From assembly GCA_963728655.1 (NCBI GenBank), contig CAVSLD010000001.1, forward strand, positions 372,001-436,000: a DNA stretch of 64,000 bases. The letters run 5' to 3'. The notes beneath the pieces are model-generated. The model did not search any database, had not been told where the DNA came from, and was given only the letters and a program-made list of their open reading frames with translations. Below, one piece after another: positions 53,024 through 61,705 of this stretch; within the stretch, counting starts at the first letter, position 1; every line of letters begins with the position of its first letter. The position numbers were made by a program, and so were the translations under genes. The DNA is from Iamia sp963728655. GTDB taxonomy: Bacteria > Actinomycetota > Acidimicrobiia > Acidimicrobiales > Iamiaceae.

Positions 53024-53770
53024 TGTCCCAGAAGAAGCCCACCGCCGGACGCCCGCTGAGCCGGGTCGAGGCCGCCCGCACCGGGCCCCGCGTGCCGGTG
53101 TTCGCGCTCGCCGCAGGTGGGCTCGTCGTGGTCCTGATCATCGCCGTGGTGGTCGTCGCCCTCACCAGCGGGGGCGACGACGAGACGGCCTCGAGCGGCG
53201 GGGGCGACGCACCGGCCGCGGCCGGCGTCGACGGCGACGTCGCCTTCGGTGCGGTCACCGTCGACGGCGAGGCCCTCCCCGAGTTCACCGGGGCCGACCC
53301 CGACCCGGCCGTGGGCATGACGGCGCCCGACGCTCACCGGCATCGATCCCTCCGGCGACCCCGTCACCATCGACCCCTCCACCGAGGGGCCCATGGTGAT
53401 CGCCTTCCTGGCCCACTGGTGCCCGCACTGCCAGGCCGAGGTGCCCCGGCTGGTCGACGTGGCCGACGCCGACGGCACCGTCGACGGCGTGGCCCTCGCC
53501 GCGGTGGCCACCGCCAGCAGCCCCGAGCGCCCCAACTACCCGCCGGGGCCGTGGCTGGCCGACGAGGGCTGGCCCGGCCCGGTGATGGTCGACTCCGAGG
53601 TCGAGGCGGCCGACCGTCTCCCCACGGCCGCGGCTGCCTACGGCGAGAGCGGCTTCCCCTTCCTGGTGGCCGTCGACGCCGACGGCACGGTGGTGGCCCG
53701 GGCCTCCGGCGAGAAGGACGAGGACTCCCTGCGCGACTTCTTCGCCCTGGCCGGCACCGGCACCTCCTGA
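53023..53770 (+). CDS. Membrane-anchored TlpA/DsbA-type thioredoxin-fold protein, one frameshift
   Basis: MSQKKPTAGRPLSRVEAART is cytoplasmic, then one helix VFALAAGGLVVVLIIAVVVV anchors the protein with its domain outside. A Ser/Gly/Ala linker follows. At about 53330 one extra C in CCC breaks the frame; the other frame gives LTGIDPSGDPVTIDPSTEGP and VIAFLAHWCPHCQAEVPRLV, with the catalytic W-C-P-H-C. AYGESGFPFLVAVDADGTVV holds the cis-Pro. The C-P-H-C pair is DsbA-like rather than TlpA-like, so it probably acts as a thiol oxidant recharged by the adjacent DsbB. Repaired length is about 248 residues. Confidence 0.9.
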
Positions 53771-53791
53771 CCGAGGGCCCGGCCGGCCGGC

Positions 53792-54640
53792 CTACTCGTC
53801 GACGATGGCGCCGGCCATGAGCTCGGCGACCGGCGTGCCGTCGATGGCGTCGGCGGGGCGGGCCACGAACAGCTCGGCGCAGTGCCAGCCGTCCTCTTCC
53901 AGCGCGGTGGGCTCGAGGCCCTTCTCGTCCAGGGCGGAGAACACGTGGTCGCGCTCGCTCGCGTCGGCGAAGCGGCGCTGGCGCACGGCGTAGCCGTCGA
54001 CCCGCTCGGCGACCAGCCCCTGGTCCTCGAGGGTCTGGGCCACGTCGTCGAAGCCGATCCAGCGGAGGGTGAGCGCCGCGACCCACGGGGGCTGGCCCTC
54101 CGACGCCGACACGATCTGGTCGAAGGTCCGCCCGTTGACGTAGCCGATGCCGCCGGTGACGGTGACCAGGTCGGCCTGGCCGAGCGTCTCGGTGACGGAG
54201 GCGGCGGCCTCCTCGGACTCGAGGTCGGCGACGATGCCGCCGTCGAGCAGGCCCACGTCGACGGCATAGCCGACGGCGGCCTCGGAGATGTCGAGCCCGA
54301 CGATGCGGTGGGCGTCGTCGCGGCGGTGCTCGGCCAGGAGGGCCCGGTCGGCGGCGATGAGCTCGTCCCGGGACATGGCCCGGACCTCGGGTGAGGTGTA
54401 GTGGCGACGGAGGTCGTCGAAGGAGAGGTCGTGGTTCATGAGGGCGGCGTTGATGCCGTAGGAGCAGCACACGTCGAGGACGGTCGGCGGTCGCTCCTCG
54501 ACGTCGAGAACCTCGGCCAGGTGGCGGAACACGGCGGCCCCGTGCTCGGGCACCTGGTAGGCGAGCGAGCCCAGGTTGGCGTAGTAGGCGCGGGGGTCCG
54601 CCGCGTTGTACTCGTCGGTGAAGTCGGCCTTCTCGGTCAC
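53792..54640 (-). CDS. Class I SAM-dependent methyltransferase-like protein
   Basis: A 282-residue protein starting at GTG 54640 behind GGAGGGA. The core is VLDVCCSYGINAALMNHDLS, a variant of motif I with C-C-S-Y-G in place of G-x-G-x-G, then RIVGLDISEAAVGYAVDVGL, GGIVADLESEEAAASVTETL and DLVTVTGGIGYVNGRTFDQI. The C-terminal part (DVAQTLEDQGLVAERVDGYA) is unlike common small-molecule methyltransferases. Function unknown; cofactor binding is probable given motif order. The replaced glycines make activity less certain. Confidence 0.75.
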   Translation of the reverse strand: MTEKADFTDEYNAADPRAYYANLGSLAYQVPEHGAAVFRHLAEVLDVEERPPTVLDVCCSYGINAALMNHDLSFDDLRRHYTSPEVRAMSRDELIAADRALLAEHRRDDAHRIVGLDISEAAVGYAVDVGLLDGGIVADLESEEAAASVTETLGQADLVTVTGGIGYVNGRTFDQIVSASEGQPPWVAALTLRWIGFDDVAQTLEDQGLVAERVDGYAVRQRRFADASERDHVFSALDEKGLEPTALEEDGWHCAELFVARPADAIDGTPVAELMAGAIVDE

Positions 54641-54888
54641 GGGGGTCCCTCCGGGGGTGCAGGTCGCGTGGGTCGCGCCGTGGCGGGCCGTCCGGGGGTG
54701 CGGGGCCTGGGTCAGAGGCAGCGGCACCTCGCGGTGGCGTCTCGACACGGGATCCGGTGATCCTATCCACCGATGGGTGGACCCTCCGCCAATGCCCGAG
54801 GCGATGGATCTGAGACCCCGTCAGGCGCCAGCTCGCGAGGTGTCCGCATGGCGGCCACCGCGCGAGGGCACCGCAGGGTCACGGGACC

Positions 54889-55836
54889 TCAGGTGCCGGC
54901 GAGGCGGGCGATCACCGGCTCCATGGCGTCGAGGTCGGCCAGCGACAGGCCGATGCCGCTGATGCCGAAGCGCTCGCGCCGCTCGACCAGGTCGTCGGCG
55001 ATCTGCTCGACGGTGCCGCACAGGGCGTGGGGCGAGGCCAGGGCCTCGGCGGGGGACAGGCCGAACCCCTCGGCCAGGGCGTCGGCCATGCCCTGGCGGT
55101 CGTCGGTGACGGCGACCAGGTGGATGCGGGTCTGGAGCTCGAGGGACGCGAACCGCTCCCCGGCGGCGGCCCGGATCCACCCCAGCTTCCGCTCGGTCGC
55201 CGACGCGGTGGCGTCGGGGCCCACGGAGGCGTCGATCACCCCGCCCGGCAGGCGGGGGTTGAGCCCGACGATGTCGGCGTGGCGCCCGGCCAGCTCCAGC
55301 ACCTTGCGTCCCCCGCCGCCGACGAGCAGGGGCAGGGGCGACTGCACCGGCGTGGGGCTGCCGGCGAGGCCGTCGACCCGGTAGTGGTCCCCGGCGAAGG
55401 CGACCGGCTCGCCCGAGAACAGGGCCCGCACGAGGGTCACGGCCTCCTCCAGCCGGGCGATGCGCTCGGGGGCGGGGTCGAACGGGATGCCGGCGTGGAG
55501 GTAGTCGCTGGTCATCCAGCCCGCACCCAGGCCCAGCTCGAAGCGGCCGTCGGAGAGGACGTCGAGGGTGGCCGCCTCCTTGGCCATCACCACGGGGTGG
55601 CGGTAGTCGTTGCACAGCACCAGGGCCCCGATGCGCAGGGTGGTGGTGGCGTCGGCTGCGGCCATGAGGGCGGCGACCGGCGCCAGCTGGTCGTCGAGGT
55701 GGTCCGACACCGTCAGGCGGTGGACCCCCACGGCCTCCAGCCGCCGGGCCAGGGCGGCCCACGACGTGCGGGTCACCGCCTGGGGCGACGAGCACTGCAC
55801 GCCGAAGCGGAACGGGTGGGGCGGGGTGGAGGGCAT
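54889..55836 (-). CDS. LLM-class F420-dependent oxidoreductase
   Basis: A 315-residue TIM-barrel protein in an intact frame. RFGVQCSSPQAVTRTSWAAL, HRLTVSDHLDDQLAPVAALM, IGALVLCNDYRHPVVMAKEA, LDVLSDGRFELGLGAGWMTS and PLPLLVGGGGRKVLELAGRH are the family blocks. SPHALCGTVEQIADDLVERR is the usual C-terminal helix. The F420 or FMN dependence is inferred from family. ATG at 55836 gives the conserved length. Confidence 0.9.
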   Translation of the reverse strand: MPSTPPHPFRFGVQCSSPQAVTRTSWAALARRLEAVGVHRLTVSDHLDDQLAPVAALMAAADATTTLRIGALVLCNDYRHPVVMAKEAATLDVLSDGRFELGLGAGWMTSDYLHAGIPFDPAPERIARLEEAVTLVRALFSGEPVAFAGDHYRVDGLAGSPTPVQSPLPLLVGGGGRKVLELAGRHADIVGLNPRLPGGVIDASVGPDATASATERKLGWIRAAAGERFASLELQTRIHLVAVTDDRQGMADALAEGFGLSPAEALASPHALCGTVEQIADDLVERRERFGISGIGLSLADLDAMEPVIARLAGT

Positions 55837-55894
55837 CGGGTCTTCGACCCCCGCCTCCCACCCGAGGTCACACCGCTCCATGGCCACGAGGGAC

Positions 55895-55936
55895 GTCACG
55901 AGGTGCCAGGCACCTCGTGACGTGCCCCAGGGGCAC
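55895..55936. repeat. Two adjacent perfect palindromes, TGCCAGGCAC core
   Basis: GTCACGAGGTGCC-A-GGCACCTCGTGAC (55895-55921, 27 bases) is followed at once by GTGCCCC-A-GGGGCAC (55922-55936). Both are perfect with a single central A. They lie between divergent genes, so they are not simple terminators of either neighbour. The first shares the core TGCCAGGCAC with 1386-1400 and 57637-57650. Confidence 0.8.
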
Positions 55937-55996
55937 GCGCCGCACCCCGGCACCGCTCGCCGGGCGTCACCCGTCGGACGGGTAGGTTCGCCGGCC

Positions 55997-57570
55997 GTGA
56001 CGTCGCCCGCCGCCCGTCCCCTGCCGTCCGACCCCGGCCCCGCCCGCCGCCGGGCGACTGCTGCCCTGGTGGGCGGGGCCGTCCTGGTCCTCGCGGCGCT
56101 CGTCACCTCCGCGCCCCCGGCCGGCGCGGCCGACCCCGTGGTGGTGGGCTGTGACCGGGCCGCAGCGCGGGTCGAGGTCACGGTGTCGGCTCGTCCTCGA
56201 CCCGACCTGCACCTACACCGCGCGGCTTCGACATCACCGCGTCGGACGTCACCCTCGACTGCCAGGGCGCCACCGTCGCGCGCGCGCATCAGGCGCCGGC
56301 GGGGCGGGGCATCGTGATCCGCACCCCGGTCGAGGTCGGCCATGCACGACGTCACCGTGCGCGACTGCCGGGTCGAGGGCTTCCTCAACGGCATCCGGGT
56401 CACCCGCGACGGGTTCCGCGACCCTGGCCGACGACGGCGACGAGTTCGCCCACCCGACCACCGATCATCGTGGATCGAGTCGCACCGTCGTCACCGGGCT
56501 CCCGGGGCGTCGGGGTCTACGTCGACGGCTACGTCAGCGACGTCACCATCCGGCGCAGCGAGGTCAGCGGCGCCGGGGCCAGCGGCATCTACCTCGGAGA
56601 CCGGGTCCAGGGAGAACCGATCGTCGAGGGCAACCTGATCGTCGACAACGGCTACATCGAGAACGGCCCCGGACGGCCAGCCACGTTCACCTTCGGCGGC
56701 ATCGACCTCTGGTTCTGGGGCATCGGCCGCGAGGGCCTCTCGATCGACGGCTCCTACGAGAACACGATCGTCGGCAACATCTTCACCGGCAACTCGGCCG
56801 GCGGCATCTTCCTCTACAAGAACTGCGGCGAGTACCCCGACCGCGACCCCGCTACTTCGAGCGCCGCGACCACGTCGGACGGCAACCTGATCGAGGGCAA
56901 CAGGTTCGTCGGCGGGCGTCAACGGGGTGTGGGTCGGCTCCCGCATGGGCGAGAACACCTTGCCCATGGAGTGCACGGACCCGGCCTACGTCGACGAGCC
57001 CGCCCGGCGGGTCGTGCTCGACCACGCCGAGGACAACGTGGTGCGCGGGCAACACCTTCGACGACGTCACCTACGGCGTCCGGGTCGAGGACGACGGCGC
57101 CGCGGTCGAGGCCAACTCCTTCACCGGCGCACGCGGCCCGACCGCCACGCCGTGATCATCGGCACGCCCCACCGCACCGAGGTGCTGGGCCCCCCGTGGC
57201 CGGCGACCACCCTGCCGGGCAACGTCTCGACCATCGTCGGCAACCCCGACCCCTACCGTGGGTGCACGGCGAGGTGGGCACCGGTGGTCGAGGGCAACAC
57301 CGCCCTCGGGGCAGCCCACCGGGCTGGTGCGAGGGCGAGCCCCCGCCCCGCCAGCCGTTCGTCATGGTGGTCGCGGTGCGGCCCGGCCGAGCCCGACGGC
57401 AGCGGCCGCCGGCGCCGGACCTCACCGTCCCCACCCTCGGCGCCCTGGCCCCGTGCGCCCGGGAGGCAGCCCCCGGCGACGCCGGCGCCCCCGGAGCAGG
57501 CACCCCCGGGACGCCGAGCCCGTCCGCCCCGGCCGTGCCCGTCACGACCATCGCCCGCTTCACCGGCTAG
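55997..57570 (+). CDS. Secreted right-handed beta-helix (NosD/pectate-lyase-like) protein, heavily frameshifted
   Basis: GTG at 55997. After an arginine-rich start the signal helix AALVGGAVLVLAALVTSAPP ends at A-G-A-A-D. The mature part, read across frames, has coils with the repeating hydrophobic-polar pattern of parallel beta-helices: VTLDCQGATVARAHQAPAG, VRDCRVEGFLNGIRVTRDGF, GVYVDGYVSDVTIRRSEVSG, GASGIYLGDRVQGEPIVEGN, YENTIVGNIFTGNSAGGIFL, NTFDDVTYGVRVEDDGAAVE. At least six shifts lie between 56190 and 57150 and another near 57260. Repaired length is about 520 residues, with a proline/alanine-rich C-terminus. It is probably secreted; polysaccharide binding or lysis is possible. Confidence 0.75.
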
Positions 57571-57690
57571 CACCGCACACCCTGTCCACGGTGGACAGGT
57601 CGCGTGGACAGGTCGCGTGGCAGGTGCGTGGACAGGTCGTGCCAGGCACACCCTGTCCACGGCCCGACCCGGAGGGCTCGCGTGAGCCCC
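57571..57690. repeat. Convergent spacer with repeated GTGGACAGG and a TGCCAGGCAC palindrome
   Basis: GTGGACAGG occurs three times between 57590 and 57636, and GTGGACAGG/CCTGTCCAC arms (57628-57660) enclose GTGCCAGGCAC. The layout is the same as at 1377-1418. The segment separates the convergent beta-helix and lipoprotein genes and could terminate both. Confidence 0.7.
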
Positions 57691-58249
57691 CTAGACGCGG
57701 TCGACCACCAGCTGGGCGAGGGACAGGGAGGCCTCGCGGACGTCGCCGTCACCCCGCAGCTCGACGCCGACGAGGTAGACGATGCCGTCGACCAGGACCT
57801 CGGTCGTCCCGAAGATCGGATCGAAGTGCGCCTCGACCTCGAGCTCGGGCACCGGCTCCTCGTCCTCGTAGGCGCGGGTCCACTCGTCCACGTCCGCCCA
57901 GTCGCGGATCACCCGCGCTCCCTTCAGGTCGTCGGGCGTCGTCCACCAGCACTCGTCGTCGTCCTGGGTCGAGGGGACCACCTCCTCGCCGAGCAGCTCG
58001 GCGGCGTCGTCGGCCGTGAACAGCGCGGCAGGGGTCGACCTCGGAGCCGAGGCCGGTCGGGCCCTGGTCGTCGGTGGGAGACCCGTCGTCGGAGGGCTCG
58101 GTGCCTCCGCCGTCGGGGGACAGGGACGGTTCGGTGGAGGTCACCGTGGCCGTCGGCTCGAGGTCGGCCCCGCACGCCCCGGCGACGAGCGCGAGGACGG
58201 CGAGGAGGGCGGCGGTGAGGGGTCGGGCGGTCCGTCGTCGGGTGAGCAC
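57691..58249 (-). CDS. Small secreted lipoprotein, one frameshift
   Basis: A GTG at 58249 opens MLTRRRTARPLTAALLAVLA followed by L-V-A-G-A-C, a lipobox ending at Cys26. A Ser/Thr/Pro/Asp-rich linker leads to SEVDPC. Near 58030 one base shifts; the other frame gives VVPSTQDDDECWWTTPDDLK and ARVIRDWADVDEWTRAYEDE, EVEAHFDPIFGTTEVLVDGI and VGVELRGDGDVREASLSLAQ, ending at 57691. The pattern of DPC ... CWW with two cysteines resembles actinobacterial DUF3558-like lipoproteins. Repaired length is about 186 residues. Function unknown. Confidence 0.75.
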
Positions 58250-58345
58250 GGCGAGACGGTACGGGCCCGCCTCCGGCTCGCGGCGCCGTCCGGGACGGGG
58301 TCCCCCACCCGTCTTCCGTGTGGGAAGAGGGTCCGGGGACGGGTC

Positions 58346-59335
58346 TCAGGCCGGCGGCGAGGGCGCGGCGGATGCTGGCGTCGAGGGCCAGCTGGGCCGG
58401 GTCGAAGCCGCCGGCCTCGGCCAGCAGGGCCTCGGCCCCGCCGCAGGCGTCGACCAGGTGGCGTCGGCCCTGGCGGCCCCACTCGTCCTCCACCCACCGC
58501 TCGAGGAAGTGGGGCTCGCGCTGGGCGTGGGTGCGGGGCCTCCCGTCGGCCACCACCCCGAGCAGGGCGGCGGCCAGCTCGTCCATGCCGGCGCCGGTGC
58601 GGGCGCTGGTGCGGTGGATCTCCGGCGGGTGCTCCTCGAAGGGGCGGGCCAGGCCCAGGCTGGCCCTGAGGTGGTGGTAGCTCTGGTCGGCCGTCGGCTC
58701 GTCGCTCTTGTTGAGCACGAAGGCGTCGGGCACCTCGATGATCCCGGCCTTCAGGAACTGCACCTCGTCGCCGCCGAGGGGCTGGAGCACGAGGTACACC
58801 TTGTCGGCCAGGTGGCGGATGTCGGCCTCGCTCTGGCCGATGCCCACCGTCTCGACCATCACGCAGCGGAACAGGCGGGTGAGCAGGCGGCACACCTGGA
58901 AGCTCGAGGGCGACAGCCCGCCCAGCTCGGTGGCCGAGGCCTGGCTGCGGAAGAAGAGGCGGCGGTCGTCGCGCGGGGCGCGCATCCGGGTGCGGTCGCC
59001 CAGCAGGGCGCCCCCGGAGATGGGGCTGGACGGGTCGATGGCCAGCACCGCGAGGGTGAGGTCGGGGTCGGCCCCGAGCATGTCGACGGTGAGCCGGGCC
59101 AGCAGCGACGACTTGCCCGACCCGGGCGTCCCGGTGATGCCGATGACCATGCAGGCGCGTCGTCGGGCCCTGCCGCGGCGTCGAGCAGGTCGAGCACCCG
59201 GGCCCGGGTGGCCGCGGCGGCCGGCCGGGCGTCCTCGAACACCCCGATCAGCCGGGAGACGGCGACCTTGTCGAGGGTGCGCGCCCGCTCGGCCAGGTCC
59301 GCCAGCTCGTCGTCGGTGGTGGGCGCCCCGCTCAC
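58346..59335 (-). CDS. meaB: MeaB/ArgK-type GTPase, mutase chaperone, frameshifted
   Basis: GTG at 59335 opens VSGAPTTDDELADLAERART then LDKVAVSRLIGVFEDARPAA, the N-terminal helices of the G3E family. A single-base shift near 59155 leads into MVIGITGTPGSGKSSLLARL (P-loop), VLAIDPSSPISGGALLGDRT (with the MeaB-specific D-P-S-S-P), VMVETVGIGQSEADIRHLAD (Walker B/switch) and PDAFVLNKSDEPTADQSYHH (N-K-x-D). The end is uncertain: the frame stays open into the lipoprotein gene, but a TGA at 58346 in a neighbouring frame gives a natural length. MeaB-type GTPases load or rescue adenosylcobalamin in acyl-CoA mutases; the mutase is the next upstream gene. Confidence 0.85.
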
Positions 59336-59383
59336 CCCGCCGACGGTAGGCCCTCCCCGTCCCCCCACCGAACCGCCCCGCCG

Positions 59384-59506
59384 CCGTTCTGGTCTAGGGA
59401 TCGGCCCTGGAGGGCCTCTTCCCAGACCAGAACGGTGGCGTCGGGCGGGCCTGGCCGTTCTGGTCTAGGGATCGGCCCTGGAGGGCCTCGTCCTGGACCA
59501 GAACGG
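59384..59506. repeat. Head-to-tail pair of palindromic units, CCGTTCTGGTC family (second locus)
   Basis: Unit 1 (59384-59435) and unit 2 (59455-59506) each run from CCGTTCTGGTCTAGGGATCG to GACCAGAACGG, with an inner GGCCCTGGAGGGCC hairpin. The two differ at a few positions only. They share arms with the units at 26884-27010 but have a different inner hairpin. They separate the MeaA and MeaB genes, both on the minus strand. Confidence 0.8.
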
Positions 59507-59543
59507 TGGCGGCCCGGGCGGGCCGGGCGGGCTGGACGGCCGG

Positions 59544-61583
59544 TCAGGCGGCGCCGGTGGCGGGGGTGGCCTCGATGACGTCGACGATCGACTCCATGAT
59601 GTCGATGAGCTCGTAGTCGGCCGGCGTGTAGACCCGCTCGACGCCGAGGCCCTCGAGCTTGTCGACGTCGCCGGGCGGGATGATGCCGCCCACCACCACG
59701 TGGGTGTCCTCCGCGCCGTGGGCCCGGAGGCCGTCGACGATCTGCCGGGCCAGCTCCACGTGGCTGCCCGAGAGCACCGAGGCGCCGATGAGGTCGACGC
59801 CCTCCTCCACCGCCGACTGCACGATGTCGTCGGGGCTGAGGCGGATGCCGGAGTAGACGACGTCGAAGCCGACGTGGCGGGCCGACACGGCGATGACCTC
59901 GGCGCCGTTGGAGTGGCCGTCGAGGCCGGGCTTGCCGACCAGGATCTTGGGCCGGTGGCCGAGGGTGTCGGCCAGGGCCTGGACCCGGGTCCGCAGGGCC
60001 TCGACGCGGTCGCCGGCCAGGCCCAGGCGCTGGCCCTCGACGCCGGTGGAGGGGCGGTACTCGCCGAAGACCTCGCGGAGGGCGCCGGCCCACTCGCCGG
60101 TCGTGACCCGGGCGAGGGCGCACTCGATGGAGGGCTCCATCATGTTGCTGCCGTCGCGGGCCGCGGCCCTGAGGGCATCCAGGGCGGCGTCGACGCGGGC
60201 CTGGTCGCGCCGGGCGCGGACGTCCTCCAGGCTGCCGATGGCCTCCTTGATGGCCGCCTCGTCGAGGGTGAACACGCCGCCGTCGTCGCCCTGGAGGAGC
60301 GGCGAGGGCAGGCCCTCGGTCCAGCGGTTGACGCCGACCACGACCTGCTCGCCGCTGTTGATGGCGGTCATGCGCTCGCTCATGGAGCGCACCAGGGCGC
60401 CCTTCATGTAGCCCGACTCGATGGCGGGGATGACGCCGCCCATGCCGAGGATGGTCTCGATCTCGGCCTTGGCGTCGCGCTTGAGCTCGGCCACCTTGGA
60501 CTCGACCACGACCGACCCCTCGAAGAGGTCCGGGTACTCGAGCAGGTCGGTCTCGTAGGCGAGGATCTGCTGGAGCCGCAGCGACCACTGCTGGTCCCAC
60601 GGGCGGGGCAGCGACAGGGCCTCGTTCCAGGCCGGCAGCTGCACGGCCCGGGCCCGGGCGTCGCGGCTGAGGGTGACGCCGAGGGCCTCGATGAGGATGC
60701 GCCACGCGTTGTTCTCGGGCTGGGACTCGGTGAGGCCCAGCGAGTTGACCTGCACGCCGTAGCGGAAGCGGCGGTACTTGGGGTCGGTGACGCCGAAGCG
60801 CTCCCGGCAGTACTCGTCCCACAGCTCGCCGAAGGCGCGCATCTTGCACATCTCCTCGACGAACCGGATGCCGGCGTTGACGAAGAAGCTGATCCGCCCG
60901 ACGGCCCGCTCGAACTGGTCGTCGGTGAAGTGGCCCCGCTCCTTGATCAGGTCGAGGAGGCTGATGGCGTTGGCCAGGGCGAAGGCCAGCTCCTGGGTGG
61001 GCGTGGCCGCCGCCTCCTGGAGGTGGTACGAGCAGATGTTGGAGGCGTTCCAGCGGGGGATCTCCTCCAGGCAGAACTCGTACATCTCGGCGATGATCCG
61101 GAGGCTCTCGGCCGGCGGGAAGATGTAGGTCCCCCGGGCCAGGTACTCCTTGATGAGGTCGTTCTGGGTGGTGCCGGTGAGCTCGGAGATGTCGACGCCG
61201 CGCTCGCGGGCCAGGGCCACGTAGAGGGCCAGCAGCCACATGGCCGTGCCGTTGATCGTCATCGAGGTGTTCATCTTCTCGATGGGGATCTCGTCGAACA
61301 GCACGTGCATGTCGTCGAGGCTGGTGATGGGCACGCCGACCTTGCCCACCTCGGGCCGGGCGATGGGGTCGTCGGAGTCGTAGCCGCACTGGGTCGGGAG
61401 GTCGAAGGCGATCGACAGGCCGGTCTGGCCCGCGGCCAGGTTCGACCGGTACAGCTCGTTGGACGCCCGGGGGCTGGAGTGCCCCGAGTAGGTGCGGATG
61501 ATCCACGGCCGATCGGTGGTCGGCTCCCCGTCGGCGTCGTGGAGGCGGTGGGCCTCGCGCTCGGTCCCGGTCTCGTCGCTCAT
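59544..61583 (-). CDS. meaA: Coenzyme B12-dependent ethylmalonyl-CoA mutase (MeaA-like)
   Basis: A 679-residue protein combining the TIM-barrel and B12 domains in one chain, as in MeaA/Ecm. The substrate-barrel blocks are DRPWIIRTYSGHSSPRASNE, TGLSIAFDLPTQCGYDSDDP, EKMNTSMTINGTAMWLLALY, GTTQNDLIKEYLARGTYIFP, ASNICSYHLQEAAATPTQEL and RFRYGVQVNSLGLTESQPEN. The last two, with PRPWDQQWSLRLQQILAYET, match the MeaA branch better than methylmalonyl-CoA mutase. The B12 lobe has KILVGKPGLDGHSNGAEVIA with the lower-axial His (D-x-H-x2-G). It isomerises ethylmalonyl- to methylsuccinyl-CoA in acetyl-CoA assimilation, or a related acyl-CoA; other pathway genes are not in the window. Confidence 0.9.
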   Translation of the reverse strand: MSDETGTEREAHRLHDADGEPTTDRPWIIRTYSGHSSPRASNELYRSNLAAGQTGLSIAFDLPTQCGYDSDDPIARPEVGKVGVPITSLDDMHVLFDEIPIEKMNTSMTINGTAMWLLALYVALARERGVDISELTGTTQNDLIKEYLARGTYIFPPAESLRIIAEMYEFCLEEIPRWNASNICSYHLQEAAATPTQELAFALANAISLLDLIKERGHFTDDQFERAVGRISFFVNAGIRFVEEMCKMRAFGELWDEYCRERFGVTDPKYRRFRYGVQVNSLGLTESQPENNAWRILIEALGVTLSRDARARAVQLPAWNEALSLPRPWDQQWSLRLQQILAYETDLLEYPDLFEGSVVVESKVAELKRDAKAEIETILGMGGVIPAIESGYMKGALVRSMSERMTAINSGEQVVVGVNRWTEGLPSPLLQGDDGGVFTLDEAAIKEAIGSLEDVRARRDQARVDAALDALRAAARDGSNMMEPSIECALARVTTGEWAGALREVFGEYRPSTGVEGQRLGLAGDRVEALRTRVQALADTLGHRPKILVGKPGLDGHSNGAEVIAVSARHVGFDVVYSGIRLSPDDIVQSAVEEGVDLIGASVLSGSHVELARQIVDGLRAHGAEDTHVVVGGIIPPGDVDKLEGLGVERVYTPADYELIDIMESIVDVIEATPATGAA

Positions 61584-61705
61584 GCCCACAAAGGTACGCC
61601 CGGCCCGGAACGCCTCCCTAGTCCGTCGGTGTGCGCCTGGGGGGACGACGCCGCGGTCGGATGTCACGGCGGTGTCGGGGGCGGCGCCCGTAGTGTCGAT
61701 CGGCC

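Noticed and set aside
52600..53820. Long plus-strand open frame through dsbB and the thioredoxin gene in another frame
   Set aside because: Arginine/proline-rich shadow typical of very high G+C DNA; no motif and no ribosome site.
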